DNA of 37,271 nucleotides from Ardenticatenia bacterium. Its GTDB lineage: Bacteria; Chloroflexota; Anaerolineae; 4572-78; NAK82. The notes beneath the pieces were generated by a model, which saw only the letters and a program-made list of their open reading frames with translations, was not told where the DNA came from and did not search any database. The stretch is taken from NCBI GenBank assembly GCA_003130875.1, contig QEXY01000040.1:1-37271 (forward strand), read 5' to 3'. Shown here in pieces: positions 27,774 to 35,619 of the stretch (its first letter is position 1; the number at the start of each line of letters is the position of its first letter). The position numbers and the translations under genes are program-made.

Positions 27774-29240
27774 ATGAAGACAGGTGCGAAAGGCGGCAAC
27801 TTAAGGATCCTCTCCGATGAGGAAATGATGCGTATTCATCAGGCAGCTTTAGATCTGTTATGGGATCCGGGCTTGTTTAGTGAGTCCGATCTCTTCCTCG
27901 ACATTTTCGCAAAAGGTGGCGCCCCTGTCGATCGCGACGCACGTGTCATCCGGGTGCCGGCCGAGATGGTGGATGCTGCACTTGCCTCGGCCCCTCACTC
28001 CTTCGTCTTGTACGGGCGGTTTGATCCGGCGATGGACATGCTGTTGGAACACGGCCGCGTTTACTATGGCATGGGAGGCACTTCCGAACCATTGTTCTGG
28101 GATTATGCGCTATGGCAGGCACGTCAGCCCACTAAGCAGGACATGATCACCAGCACGCGCATCGGCCATGCGTTGCCCAACATTGACTTCGTGCAGACCC
28201 TGTGCATGTCAGGTGACTATCCGACGGATGTCATCTTCTTCCACGATTTCGACGCCATCTTCCGCAACACCACCAAGCCCACTGTGATCAACATCTTGGA
28301 GAGGCCGTTCACAGTGCGCTTGCTGGAGATGACCGCCGCCGCGTCCGGTGGAGAAAGCGCCTTGCGGGAAAAGCCCAGTGTGTTGGGCATCGTTACGCCG
28401 GTCTCCCCACTCAAAGTCGCCGTTATGAATGAAGGGATCGTGGACGCCGTTCAGGCGGGTGTTCCCATTCTCTATTCACCTGGCCCGTTGATGGGCGCCA
28501 CCGGCCCGGCGACGGTGGCCGGCACGATTGCGTTGACCATTGCCGAGGTGCTGTTTGGAGTGGTGCTCACCCAGTTGATCAAACCTGGCGCACCAGTGGT
28601 GCTCAAACCGGATACGGATGTGTTTGACATGAAAACCACCCAATGCACCTATGGCAGTCCGGAGCAGAGTTTGGGCAAGCTGGCGGTGACGCAACTGGCT
28701 CGACACTACAATTTGCCCATCTACGGATTAGGCGGCGGGGTGGAGGCCAAGGTGCCAGATGCCGAAGCAGCTGCCGAAGCGATGATGAACATGTTGCTCA
28801 ATGCACTGGCTGGCATGACAATGTCGCAGAGCTTGGGCACGCTGTCATGGGGACAGTATGGCTGCCAGGAAATGGTGGTCATCTGCGATGAACTGGTACA
28901 TATGATCAAACGCGTCCTGAAAGGCATCACCGTCAACGAAGACACCCTGGCCATCGATGTCATTCGCGAGGTGGGACATGGAGGCAGTTTCCTGCAACAC
29001 GACCACACAGTGCGCCATTTTCGGGAGGAGCTTTTCTTCCCTGTGCTTTTCCGTCGTCAGACCATTGAGCAATGGCTGAGGAGCGGCGGGAAAATGATCC
29101 ATGAAGTGGCGCACGAGCGAGTGCAAGAGATTCTGGCCCAGGCTGGCCCGGTGCCCTTGCCTCCCGAAGTGGATGCCGAACTGGAGCGCGCTCTCAACAA
29201 GGCGGTCCGCGAGACGGAGCGGGAACGTCGTTCATCGTAG
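27774..29240 (+). CDS. MttB-superfamily (trimethylamine methyltransferase-like) corrinoid methyltransferase, non-pyrrolysine
   Basis: The 488-residue protein fits the MttB superfamily, TIM-barrel methyltransferases that move a methyl group from a quaternary or tertiary amine to a corrinoid protein. Typical segments are the N-terminal ILSDEEMMRIHQAALDLLWDPGL, YYGMGGTSEPLFWDY, PVSPLKVAVMNEGIVDAVQAGVPI, GATGPATVAGTIALTIAEVLFGVVL and the C-terminal DVIREVGHGGSFLQHDHTVRHFREELFFP. There is no in-frame TAG, so it belongs to the pyrrolysine-free group, which includes glycine betaine and other demethylases. Substrate is unknown. A GTG at 27765 is in frame, but ATG 27774, with GAGGAG 11 nt upstream, is preferred. 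No corrinoid protein is encoded beside it; the isomerase-like gene follows after 12 bp. Confidence 0.87.
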   Translation: MKTGAKGGNLRILSDEEMMRIHQAALDLLWDPGLFSESDLFLDIFAKGGAPVDRDARVIRVPAEMVDAALASAPHSFVLYGRFDPAMDMLLEHGRVYYGMGGTSEPLFWDYALWQARQPTKQDMITSTRIGHALPNIDFVQTLCMSGDYPTDVIFFHDFDAIFRNTTKPTVINILERPFTVRLLEMTAAASGGESALREKPSVLGIVTPVSPLKVAVMNEGIVDAVQAGVPILYSPGPLMGATGPATVAGTIALTIAEVLFGVVLTQLIKPGAPVVLKPDTDVFDMKTTQCTYGSPEQSLGKLAVTQLARHYNLPIYGLGGGVEAKVPDAEAAAEAMMNMLLNALAGMTMSQSLGTLSWGQYGCQEMVVICDELVHMIKRVLKGITVNEDTLAIDVIREVGHGGSFLQHDHTVRHFREELFFPVLFRRQTIEQWLRSGGKMIHEVAHERVQEILAQAGPVPLPPEVDAELERALNKAVRETERERRSS

Positions 29241-29252
29241 GGGGGAGAGATT

Positions 29253-30095
29253 ATGCAGCTCAGCTGCTTGCCAGTTTCATTCTTCTCCGATATCATTGCC
29301 GGCCGCATGACGGTCGGCGAGTGGGCACAGATGGGAGCATCATTGGGGCTGGATGGCATCGACTTGAGCATCCTGTTTGTGCCGGACCGCTCGCCACAAG
29401 CCGTCAAGGCGATGCGTCGCGACATCGAAGCCGCCGGCATCCGAGTGGTTATGGTGACCAGCTACCCCGACTTCACCCACCCTGACCCTGTCCAACGCGC
29501 GCGAGAATTGGATCTAGAGGAAGAGGTCTTCCGCGTCGCCGCCGACCTGGGTGCCAGGTATGTGCGTGTCACGGATGGTCAGGCACACCCCGAAACAGGG
29601 CGTGCAGAAGGGATTACATGGGCGGTAGAAGGGTTAAGTCGACTGGTCGAACGTGTGCGCGACAGCGGGGTCATCCCCGTGTTTGAGAATCACGCCAAGC
29701 CAGGTGCTTGGCAATACACCGATTTTTCCCAATCACCTGATATCTTCCTGGAGATCGTGCGTCAGACAGAGGGGATCGGGCTGGGCATCAATTTCGACAC
29801 GGGCAATGCCGCTGCCTATGCAGAAGACCCGCTCGCACTGCTGAACGCGGTGCTCCACCGTGTTGTCACCGTACATGCAGCCGACACCGCGGTGAAGGGC
29901 GAATTGCGACATGTCTTGCTGGGCACGGGCGTCACCCCGTTCCTGGAGCTGTTTGAACACTTGGTGCGCTCCGGGTGGGACGGCTGGATTTGCATGGAAG
30001 AAGCTGCTTATCAGGGGCGCGAAGGAGTGGAGAAAGCGGCGCGCTTTGTGCGCCAGACGTGGGAGGAGGCAAAACGACGCGCGGCAAGGGACTAG
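29253..30095 (+). CDS. Xylose isomerase-like TIM-barrel protein (sugar phosphate isomerase/epimerase family)
   Basis: The 280-residue protein has the xylose-isomerase/AP-endonuclease-2 barrel. Conserved metal-site residues can be placed as Glu145 (VFENHA), Asp182 (NFDTGNA), His208 (TVHAAD) and Glu249/250 (CMEEAAY), the usual E-D-H-E set for a divalent ion. These enzymes isomerise or epimerise sugars, inositols or hydroxypyruvate-type compounds; the substrate cannot be assigned. It starts 12 bp after the methyltransferase gene with GGGGGAG at 5 nt, so the two form a pair, perhaps in breakdown of a methylated osmolyte or sugar-like compound. That link is inference. It converges with the radical SAM gene, and no terminator is visible in the 32-bp gap. 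Confidence 0.86.
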   Translation: MQLSCLPVSFFSDIIAGRMTVGEWAQMGASLGLDGIDLSILFVPDRSPQAVKAMRRDIEAAGIRVVMVTSYPDFTHPDPVQRARELDLEEEVFRVAADLGARYVRVTDGQAHPETGRAEGITWAVEGLSRLVERVRDSGVIPVFENHAKPGAWQYTDFSQSPDIFLEIVRQTEGIGLGINFDTGNAAAYAEDPLALLNAVLHRVVTVHAADTAVKGELRHVLLGTGVTPFLELFEHLVRSGWDGWICMEEAAYQGREGVEKAARFVRQTWEEAKRRAARD

Positions 30096-30127
30096 TCCGT
30101 CGAGCTCTTGTGGTGTGAGTCCCTTGG

Positions 30128-32014
30128 TTATGTGTCCGAAAGAGGAGATGCTCGCACAACGGGAGGACACTGCCATTCGGCAGCGAGGCCAGTGTGATGC
30201 ATCTCAGCAAATGTGCGCAGTATGCCACAGCCATGACAGATGTGACGGCAATCCATCTTAACTTCGCCGCGCAGTGCTGCTTGCCAGTCCGCCCATAGCC
30301 ATGCACGTGAAACCCCTGTCTCGATGTGATCCCAGGGAAAGATTTCGTCTGCGTCACGGGGTCGCGTGGCGTACCAATGCATATCCAGGGTGTGCGCGCG
30401 GAACGCAGCATCCCAAATTTCGGGCTTGAAGTGTTCGTGCCATGCGTCGAAGCGACAGCCGTTTTGCCACGCTGTCAATATCGCCTGACTAACCCGTCGG
30501 TCGCCGCGTGTCAAAGCCGCTTCAAGCAATGACTCCTGCGGGTCATTCCAGTTGTAGATAATCCCTCGAGTGCGACCGAAGGCCTGACGCAACAGCTTCT
30601 GCTTGTGCCGGATGAGGTCAGGAGGATCCAACGCAGCCCATTGGAAGGGGGTATGTGGCTGAGGGACGAACGTGCCGACACTCACGCGCACTTGAGCCTT
30701 GTTGCGATGATATTTTCGCCCGATATCGAGCACCTCCTGGGCCAAGCGAGCGATGGCAAGCACATCCTCTTCGGTCTCAGTGGGTTGTCCAATCATGAAG
30801 TACAGCTTGATCTGTCGCCAGCCACGGCTATACACCGCATCGACCAAGTCAAGCAGCTCTCGTGAAGGGATGGGTTTGTTGATCACCTCGCGCAGACGGT
30901 CGCTGGCCGCTTCGGGAGCGAAGGTGAAGCCAGTTCGTCGCCCTTGAGTCAGCAGGTCGACCATCTCGACTGTGACACTCTCCACTCGCGAGCTGGGCAG
31001 CGAGAGCGAAACACGCTGCTCGCGTGTGTTTTCTAACAACGTGCGGACGAGTGTTTCGATGGCGCGATAATCCGTGCTCGAGAGGCTGAGCAGACCGATC
31101 TCACCGTGGCCAGTGTGTTGGACGATCTCCAACACTGCTTTGACGATTTCCTCCACTGGGCGCTCGCGCACCGGACGATAGACGACACCCGCCTGGCAAA
31201 AACGGCAGCCACGTGTGCAGCCACGCTGGATTTCCACGGCAGCCCGGTCGAACACGATACCCAGATAAGGCACCACAAAACGCGTGACCGGCTTGGGCAG
31301 AATAGAAACAATGCGCTTGACAATTTTTCGTGGCACCTCGGCGCAGACCGGCTCAGTCGCTTCTAACTTCCCATCCGGAGCATAGCGTGCACGATAGAAA
31401 CGTGGCACATACACGCCAGGGATCTGGGCGAAGCGGCGCAGTTGGGTCTCGCGATCGGCACCTCGCACTTCGCAAAATGTATCCACAATTTCCATGATGA
31501 CTTCTTCGCCTTCGCCAATGACGAAGAAGTCGATGAAGTCGGCCATGGGTTCCGGGTTGTACGTAGCACATCCTCCTGCCATCACCAGCGGATGACGTGC
31601 ATCGCGTGCAGCGCTCAAAACCGGCAGCCCGCCCAGCTCGAGCAGCGTCAACGTATTGGTATAGAGCTGGGGATAAGGCAGGCTGATGCCGATCAGATCG
31701 AAGTCGACGAGTGCGTGGCGGCTTTCCAGCGAATAAAGCGGGATCCCTGCACGGCGTAGCGCCTGTTCCATGTCCGGCCAAGGTACATAGACGCGCTCGG
31801 CCAGGACATCCGGGCGCTGGTTGAGGATGTCATACAGGATCGCCAGGCCCAGGTTGCTCATCCCCAGCTCATAGATATCCGGGAACGCCAGGGCCACCTT
31901 GACATCTACCCGTTGCCAGTCCTTGGTGACGCTGTTATATTCGCCTCCAACATAACGCGCCGGCTTCTCAACCTCTAGGAGAATGGCGTCCAGCTCACGT
32001 TCGTCCACAACCAT
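30128..32014 (-). CDS. B12-binding-domain radical SAM protein (TIGR03960 type)
   Basis: The protein has 628 residues with the start chosen here. An N-terminal cobalamin-binding-like Rossmann region (VKVALAFPDIYELGMSNLGLAILYDILN...) is followed by the radical SAM core with CTRGCRFC (CxxxCxxC binding the 4Fe-4S cluster), then LPSSRVES, GFTFAPEAASDRLREVINKPI and a C-terminal DCRHICHGCG cysteine cluster. This layout matches the TIGR03960 family of unknown function, which often precedes a DUF2344 protein; none is adjacent here. The frame opens with TTG at 32047, but the predicted transcription start falls on that codon, so the ATG at 32014 (just before VVDERELDAILLEVEKPARYVGGEYNSV) is preferred. 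Its ribosome-binding site is weak, so the exact start is uncertain. Confidence 0.88.
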   Translation of the reverse strand: MVVDERELDAILLEVEKPARYVGGEYNSVTKDWQRVDVKVALAFPDIYELGMSNLGLAILYDILNQRPDVLAERVYVPWPDMEQALRRAGIPLYSLESRHALVDFDLIGISLPYPQLYTNTLTLLELGGLPVLSAARDARHPLVMAGGCATYNPEPMADFIDFFVIGEGEEVIMEIVDTFCEVRGADRETQLRRFAQIPGVYVPRFYRARYAPDGKLEATEPVCAEVPRKIVKRIVSILPKPVTRFVVPYLGIVFDRAAVEIQRGCTRGCRFCQAGVVYRPVRERPVEEIVKAVLEIVQHTGHGEIGLLSLSSTDYRAIETLVRTLLENTREQRVSLSLPSSRVESVTVEMVDLLTQGRRTGFTFAPEAASDRLREVINKPIPSRELLDLVDAVYSRGWRQIKLYFMIGQPTETEEDVLAIARLAQEVLDIGRKYHRNKAQVRVSVGTFVPQPHTPFQWAALDPPDLIRHKQKLLRQAFGRTRGIIYNWNDPQESLLEAALTRGDRRVSQAILTAWQNGCRFDAWHEHFKPEIWDAAFRAHTLDMHWYATRPRDADEIFPWDHIETGVSRAWLWADWQAALRGEVKMDCRHICHGCGILRTFAEMHHTGLAAEWQCPPVVRASPLSDT

Positions 32015-32052
32015 AGGCTTGGATACCAATCCGATTTTATTGCTCAACTTAT

Positions 32053-32081
32053 ATCATAGCATCGCTGCTGCGCTGTGCCAA
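32053..32081 (-). promoter_or_regulatory. Promoter of the radical SAM gene
   Basis: TTGGCA (32076-32081), a 17-bp spacer and TATGAT (32053-32058) preceded by TGC form a good extended -10 promoter. Transcription would begin near 32046. It lies in the gap before the radical SAM gene and downstream of the pilin-M23 gene. Confidence 0.72.
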
Positions 32082-32098
32082 CCTGAGCAGGACGTTTA

Positions 32099-32677
32099 TC
32101 ACGGTAGGTATAAGCTGGGGTCGACCAGCTCACGACCTAAGCGAATCTCAAAATGGAGATGAGGGCCGGTGGAGAAACCAGTATTACCCATCAGCCCCAA
32201 CACGGTGCCTCCAGATACCGACTGACCGTTTGAGACACTGGGGGCTTGCTTGAGGTGCGCATAAAGGGTTTGATATCCGCCGTGGTCCAGTACCACCATA
32301 TAGCCGTAGCCGCGGTCGCTCCAGCCGGCGAAGCGCACGACCCCTCCTGCCACCGCGCGCACCGGAACCCCTTCATCGTTGGCGATGTCCAGGCCCTTGT
32401 GGCAGAACCAGTAGCTCTGCGTAACCGTGCCCTCAGCGGGGCGTTGGCTGAGGGTGGGCGGACTGGACGCAGGAGTTCCCTCACCGGCGTAGCTGCGAAA
32501 TGTCTCGGCACTCACCTGGCCGCAGCCGAACTGCAGCGCTTCCGCGATACCGTAGAAGACAGTGTACAAATTACGCCCCAGGATGAAAACCGCACCGATC
32601 ACCACCATGGCAATCAAGGCGATCAGCAAGGCATATTCTACCAGACCCTGTCCTTGGCAGTTTTTCACAAATGGCAT
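32099..32677 (-). CDS. Flp-type pilin segment fused to M23 (LytM) peptidase
   Basis: Numbered from the ATG at 32677 (192 residues). Residues 1-50 look like a whole Flp/Tad pilin: a short leader, the prepilin peptidase site G9 before QGLVEY with Glu14 at +5 and Tyr15 at +6, a hydrophobic helix ALLIALIAMVVIGAVFILG, and NLYTVFYGIAEAL. After a Ser/Pro/Thr linker (about 60-85) comes a compact M23 endopeptidase with all zinc and catalytic residues: His93 and Asp97 (HKGLD), His141 (YAHL), His173 and His175 (HLHFEI). M23 enzymes cut peptidoglycan cross-bridges. The frame runs up to a GTG at 32731 without a ribosome-binding site. The ATG gives a normal pilin leader, though its own upstream signal (GCGGGG) is poor. 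No other Tad gene is seen nearby. Confidence 0.82.
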   Translation of the reverse strand: MPFVKNCQGQGLVEYALLIALIAMVVIGAVFILGRNLYTVFYGIAEALQFGCGQVSAETFRSYAGEGTPASSPPTLSQRPAEGTVTQSYWFCHKGLDIANDEGVPVRAVAGGVVRFAGWSDRGYGYMVVLDHGGYQTLYAHLKQAPSVSNGQSVSGGTVLGLMGNTGFSTGPHLHFEIRLGRELVDPSLYLP

Positions 32678-32819
32678 CCCCGCGTTCGCGGCCTCAATCT
32701 GTGAGGCATGTACTCGGACTGAGCCGCACACAACGGCAGTCGATCCTTTTTGACGGCTGACATACTAGCAGCGACGATCGTTCGTGTGACATTCAAGATA
32801 GGACTCTGCCGCTCCAAAA

Positions 32820-33959
32820 TCAAGTCTGGACCATCTGACGATATGCATCCAGTGTGGCAGCAGCGGTTTGCTGCCAGGTGAAGGTGGCCGCACGTGCCAG
32901 CCCCCGACGACGCATCTCCTCACGCAGCGCCTCATCCACGCACAGTGCGACGATGGCGGCACCCATGCTGCGCGTGTCCTCTGGAGATATCTGGAAGGCG
33001 GCATCACCAGCCAGCTCGGGAAGCGAGCTGACGTTGCTGGTGACCACGGGGGTGCCACACGCCATCGCCTCCAGGATGGGTAGGCCGAAACCTTCATAGC
33101 GCGAGGGATAGACAAACACACTCGCCGCGCTGTACACCGCCGGCTTATCCTCCTCGGCGATGAAACCAGGATACAACACAGCAGCGGTGATTTCCAGTTC
33201 TCTGGCGATGCGACGTGGGTCGGGAAAGAGGGGAGTATCTCGCTCCGGTAATTTGCCGGCCATCACCAAGGGATATGTATCCCCCAAAGCGTGCACCACC
33301 CATGTATAGGCATGCAACAATGCAGCTGCGTTCTTACGCACATCAAATCCAGAAAGCCATAACACGAAATGTTCTGGAAGGTGATATTTCTCGCGCACCG
33401 CATGCAGGACAGCAGCATCATTTACCGGGCGGTAATACGGTGCGGCTGCCAGATAGACGACGCGCACTTGGTCGTGCGGAATATGCAGATGTTCCTGGAT
33501 ATCTCGGCAACTGGCCTGTGAATCGGTCAATATGAGGTGGGCACGGCGCGCTGCCGTGGCAACCAATGCGGTGTACAGGCGCACGAGCGGCCCTCCGCGG
33601 TACGCCGGCAACACCAGCGGGATCAGGTCATGGATGGTGACCAGCGTCGACTGGAGAGGGTGCAGAGGCGATGCAAAGTAAGGGATATGGACTAAGTCAA
33701 CCCGGTATTGAGCGCAGAGACGGGGAAACGTAACCTGTTCGAACCACACCTTGCCGAGATGGCTGTGATGACATGGCGCCGCTACGACCCGCACACGTGG
33801 TAACCGTATTGGGGCATGATCCGCCACCCAACGTGGCAGTACCAGTAGAATCTCAAGCGACTCGTCCGCCTCGAGCAACGCAGGCAACAGATGGCGCACC
33901 ATTTGGCCGCTACCGGTGGTCGATTGATCCCAGAACCAGCCGTTTATTCCAACTCGCAT
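32820..33959 (-). CDS. GT4-family glycosyltransferase
   Basis: The 379-residue GT-B-fold enzyme has the GT4 (glycosyl transferases group 1) pattern. The N-terminal acceptor domain begins MRVGINGWFWDQSTTGSGQMVRHLL with a Gly-rich loop, a central FVLWLSGFDVRKNAAALLHAY holds the Arg/Lys contacting the nucleotide phosphate, and YEGFGLPILEAMACGTPVV is the E-x7-E motif that binds the donor sugar. Relatives transfer mannose or rhamnose from NDP-sugars to lipid-linked glycans. No signal peptide is present, so it acts at the inner face. The ATG has only a weak upstream signal. No other polysaccharide genes are in the window, so its product could be a surface glycan or glycolipid. Confidence 0.9.
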   Translation of the reverse strand: MRVGINGWFWDQSTTGSGQMVRHLLPALLEADESLEILLVLPRWVADHAPIRLPRVRVVAAPCHHSHLGKVWFEQVTFPRLCAQYRVDLVHIPYFASPLHPLQSTLVTIHDLIPLVLPAYRGGPLVRLYTALVATAARRAHLILTDSQASCRDIQEHLHIPHDQVRVVYLAAAPYYRPVNDAAVLHAVREKYHLPEHFVLWLSGFDVRKNAAALLHAYTWVVHALGDTYPLVMAGKLPERDTPLFPDPRRIARELEITAAVLYPGFIAEEDKPAVYSAASVFVYPSRYEGFGLPILEAMACGTPVVTSNVSSLPELAGDAAFQISPEDTRSMGAAIVALCVDEALREEMRRRGLARAATFTWQQTAAATLDAYRQMVQT

Positions 33960-34196
33960 GGCAAGTGGGGTCAGATTATCGTCTCCATAGAAGTCAATCG
34001 TTGTTCCATCTTAACACCCCCATCTTGGCGCAGTCAAAGGAAGGGGTTAAGGGTTGGTTTGAGACTTGCCACCACTTTGCTTGATGGAGAGCGGGTTTTC
34101 TATTAGTTGAGGAATGACAAGACGGTTTCGTAGTGAGGGTGTTGAAAAACTCTTTAGTTACCCGCTTTATTGACCCATTTTCCTATGAAAATCCAT

Positions 34197-34225
34197 TTGA
34201 CAAAATTGGTCTATTATGATATGAT
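34197..34225 (+). promoter_or_regulatory. Promoter of the beta-helix surface protein gene
   Basis: A perfect -35 TTGACA (34197-34202) and TATGAT (34220-34225) are 17 bp apart, giving transcription from about 34232 and a 70-nt leader. The remaining part of this gene-free gap, 33960-34196, shows nothing convincing beyond AT-rich sequence. Confidence 0.82.
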
Positions 34226-34246
34226 AAAAGTCAACCAATTCGCATA

Positions 34247-34274
34247 GCTGGATCGCACATAAGGGCGATCCAGC
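34247..34274 (+). promoter_or_regulatory. 10-bp stem-loop in the leader of the beta-helix protein gene
   Basis: GCTGGATCGC (34247-34256) and GCGATCCAGC (34265-34274) form a perfect 10-bp stem with an 8-nt loop, between promoter and ribosome-binding site. A run of five T begins only 6 nt after the stem, so it resembles but does not match an intrinsic terminator. It could be a regulated attenuator, an mRNA-stabilising hairpin or an operator. Confidence 0.55.
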
Positions 34275-34300
34275 CCACAGTTTTTAACAGGAGACTATCC

Positions 34301-35584
34301 ATGCGACTCCATACGGTACGTTTTCCCCTCGGTTTAACATTGTGGATAGTTGGCTTTTGGCTGTTGTTGGGCACATCGCTTCTCTTGAATGTTACTCCGG
34401 CCTATGCTAGCGGCGTGGTCGGGGATGGAACACCCGCGAGCTGCAACGATGCTGTTTATGCGGCAAGGATGGCAGGTGGTGGATTGGTCACCTTCAATTG
34501 TGGACCTAATCCGATTGTCATCTCAGTGAACACGCAGGTGATCAATTCGGGCGTCACAACGACGGTTGATGGCGGCGGTCTGATAACCCTTGATGGCGAG
34601 AGCTCGCGCCAGCTCTTTTTGGTCCAAAACGGGGGGACGCTGAATCTGCGAAATGTCACTCTGAACCGCGGACAATTCTTCTCAGGGGGAGCTATCTACA
34701 ACAACATAGGCGGTACAGTGGACCTTTATCGTGTCCGCATCGAAAATAGTGTTGCGGAGGGGACATCATCGGGCAACGGAGGCGGCGCGATCTATAGCCT
34801 AGGAACACTGCGCATCGATCGTTCACACATTGCCGGCAACGAAGCCAAACGACTAGGAGGTGCACTCCTCGTTGGTGGCACCGTGACTGTACGCGACACC
34901 TCCTTCACGGCTAACAAAGCGACAGTCGGGGGCGCCATCTGGCAGACGAATCCAAGCACACTGACGTTGGAGAATGTGAGTTTCATCAGCAACCGCGTAG
35001 AGCAGCTTGTCTTGCTCCCGCGCCAAGGAGGTGCCATCTATACCTTCGGCAACTTTAGTGCGATCAATACCACGTTTGCCTTCAACGTTGCAGATACTGG
35101 GGGAGGTTTATATGCGGCGACTGGATCGTCTAACTCGCTCGTCAATGTGACGATGTATGCGAACCGTGCCGACATCGGGGGTGCTATCTTCAACGAGTCG
35201 AGCAGCATCACGTTGCGGAACACGGTGGCGGACTACTCCCGCAATTGCCTCAATACGGCGTCTAGCCTCAACTGCGACAGCAACGGGGCCAACACCACCT
35301 CGGGTGGGCACAATGTGATCAGCGACAACAGTTGCTTCATTGCGCCAGCTGCTGGTGATCAGCTGAACGTCAATCCCCAACTGGCTGGTCTTGCGGATAA
35401 CGGGGGACCGACGTTGACCGTGATGCCATTGGCAGGCAGCCCGGTGATCAACAATGGTAACAATTGTCCGGCGACCGATCAACGTGGTGCGACGCGACCG
35501 TTTGGCCTGGCGTGTGATGTGGGAGCAGTGGAATTTGGCGCACATCCACCCATACTATGGTTGCCTATCGTACGCCTCGGCTAG
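34301..35584 (+). CDS. Secreted beta-helix protein with choice-of-anchor-Q domain
   Basis: The 427-residue protein begins with a signal peptide (about 1-36, hydrophobic core LTLWIVGFWLLLGTSLLL, cleavage near AYA-SG). A right-handed parallel beta-helix of about 20-25-residue coils follows, with repeated GGAIYN/GGALLVGG/GGAIWQ/GGGLYA motifs as in polymorphic outer-membrane and pectate-lyase-like proteins. The end (GGHNVISDNSCF...NPQLAGLADNGGPTLTVMPLAGSPVINNGNNCPATDQRGATRPFG...CDVGAVEF) is the choice-of-anchor Q domain common in Chloroflexota and other surface proteins. No catalytic residues can be named, so it is more likely a surface or adhesion protein than an enzyme. The ATG has AGGAG at 7 nt. 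It is transcribed alone from its own promoter. Confidence 0.88.
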   Translation: MRLHTVRFPLGLTLWIVGFWLLLGTSLLLNVTPAYASGVVGDGTPASCNDAVYAARMAGGGLVTFNCGPNPIVISVNTQVINSGVTTTVDGGGLITLDGESSRQLFLVQNGGTLNLRNVTLNRGQFFSGGAIYNNIGGTVDLYRVRIENSVAEGTSSGNGGGAIYSLGTLRIDRSHIAGNEAKRLGGALLVGGTVTVRDTSFTANKATVGGAIWQTNPSTLTLENVSFISNRVEQLVLLPRQGGAIYTFGNFSAINTTFAFNVADTGGGLYAATGSSNSLVNVTMYANRADIGGAIFNESSSITLRNTVADYSRNCLNTASSLNCDSNGANTTSGGHNVISDNSCFIAPAAGDQLNVNPQLAGLADNGGPTLTVMPLAGSPVINNGNNCPATDQRGATRPFGLACDVGAVEFGAHPPILWLPIVRLG

Positions 35585-35619
35585 GGGTTAAGAACCAACG
35601 TCTCGGAGGACGTCCTTGG

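Noticed and set aside
27774-29240. Pyrrolysine-containing methyltransferase
   Set aside because: The frame contains no internal TAG codon and is open throughout, so it is a non-pyrrolysine member.
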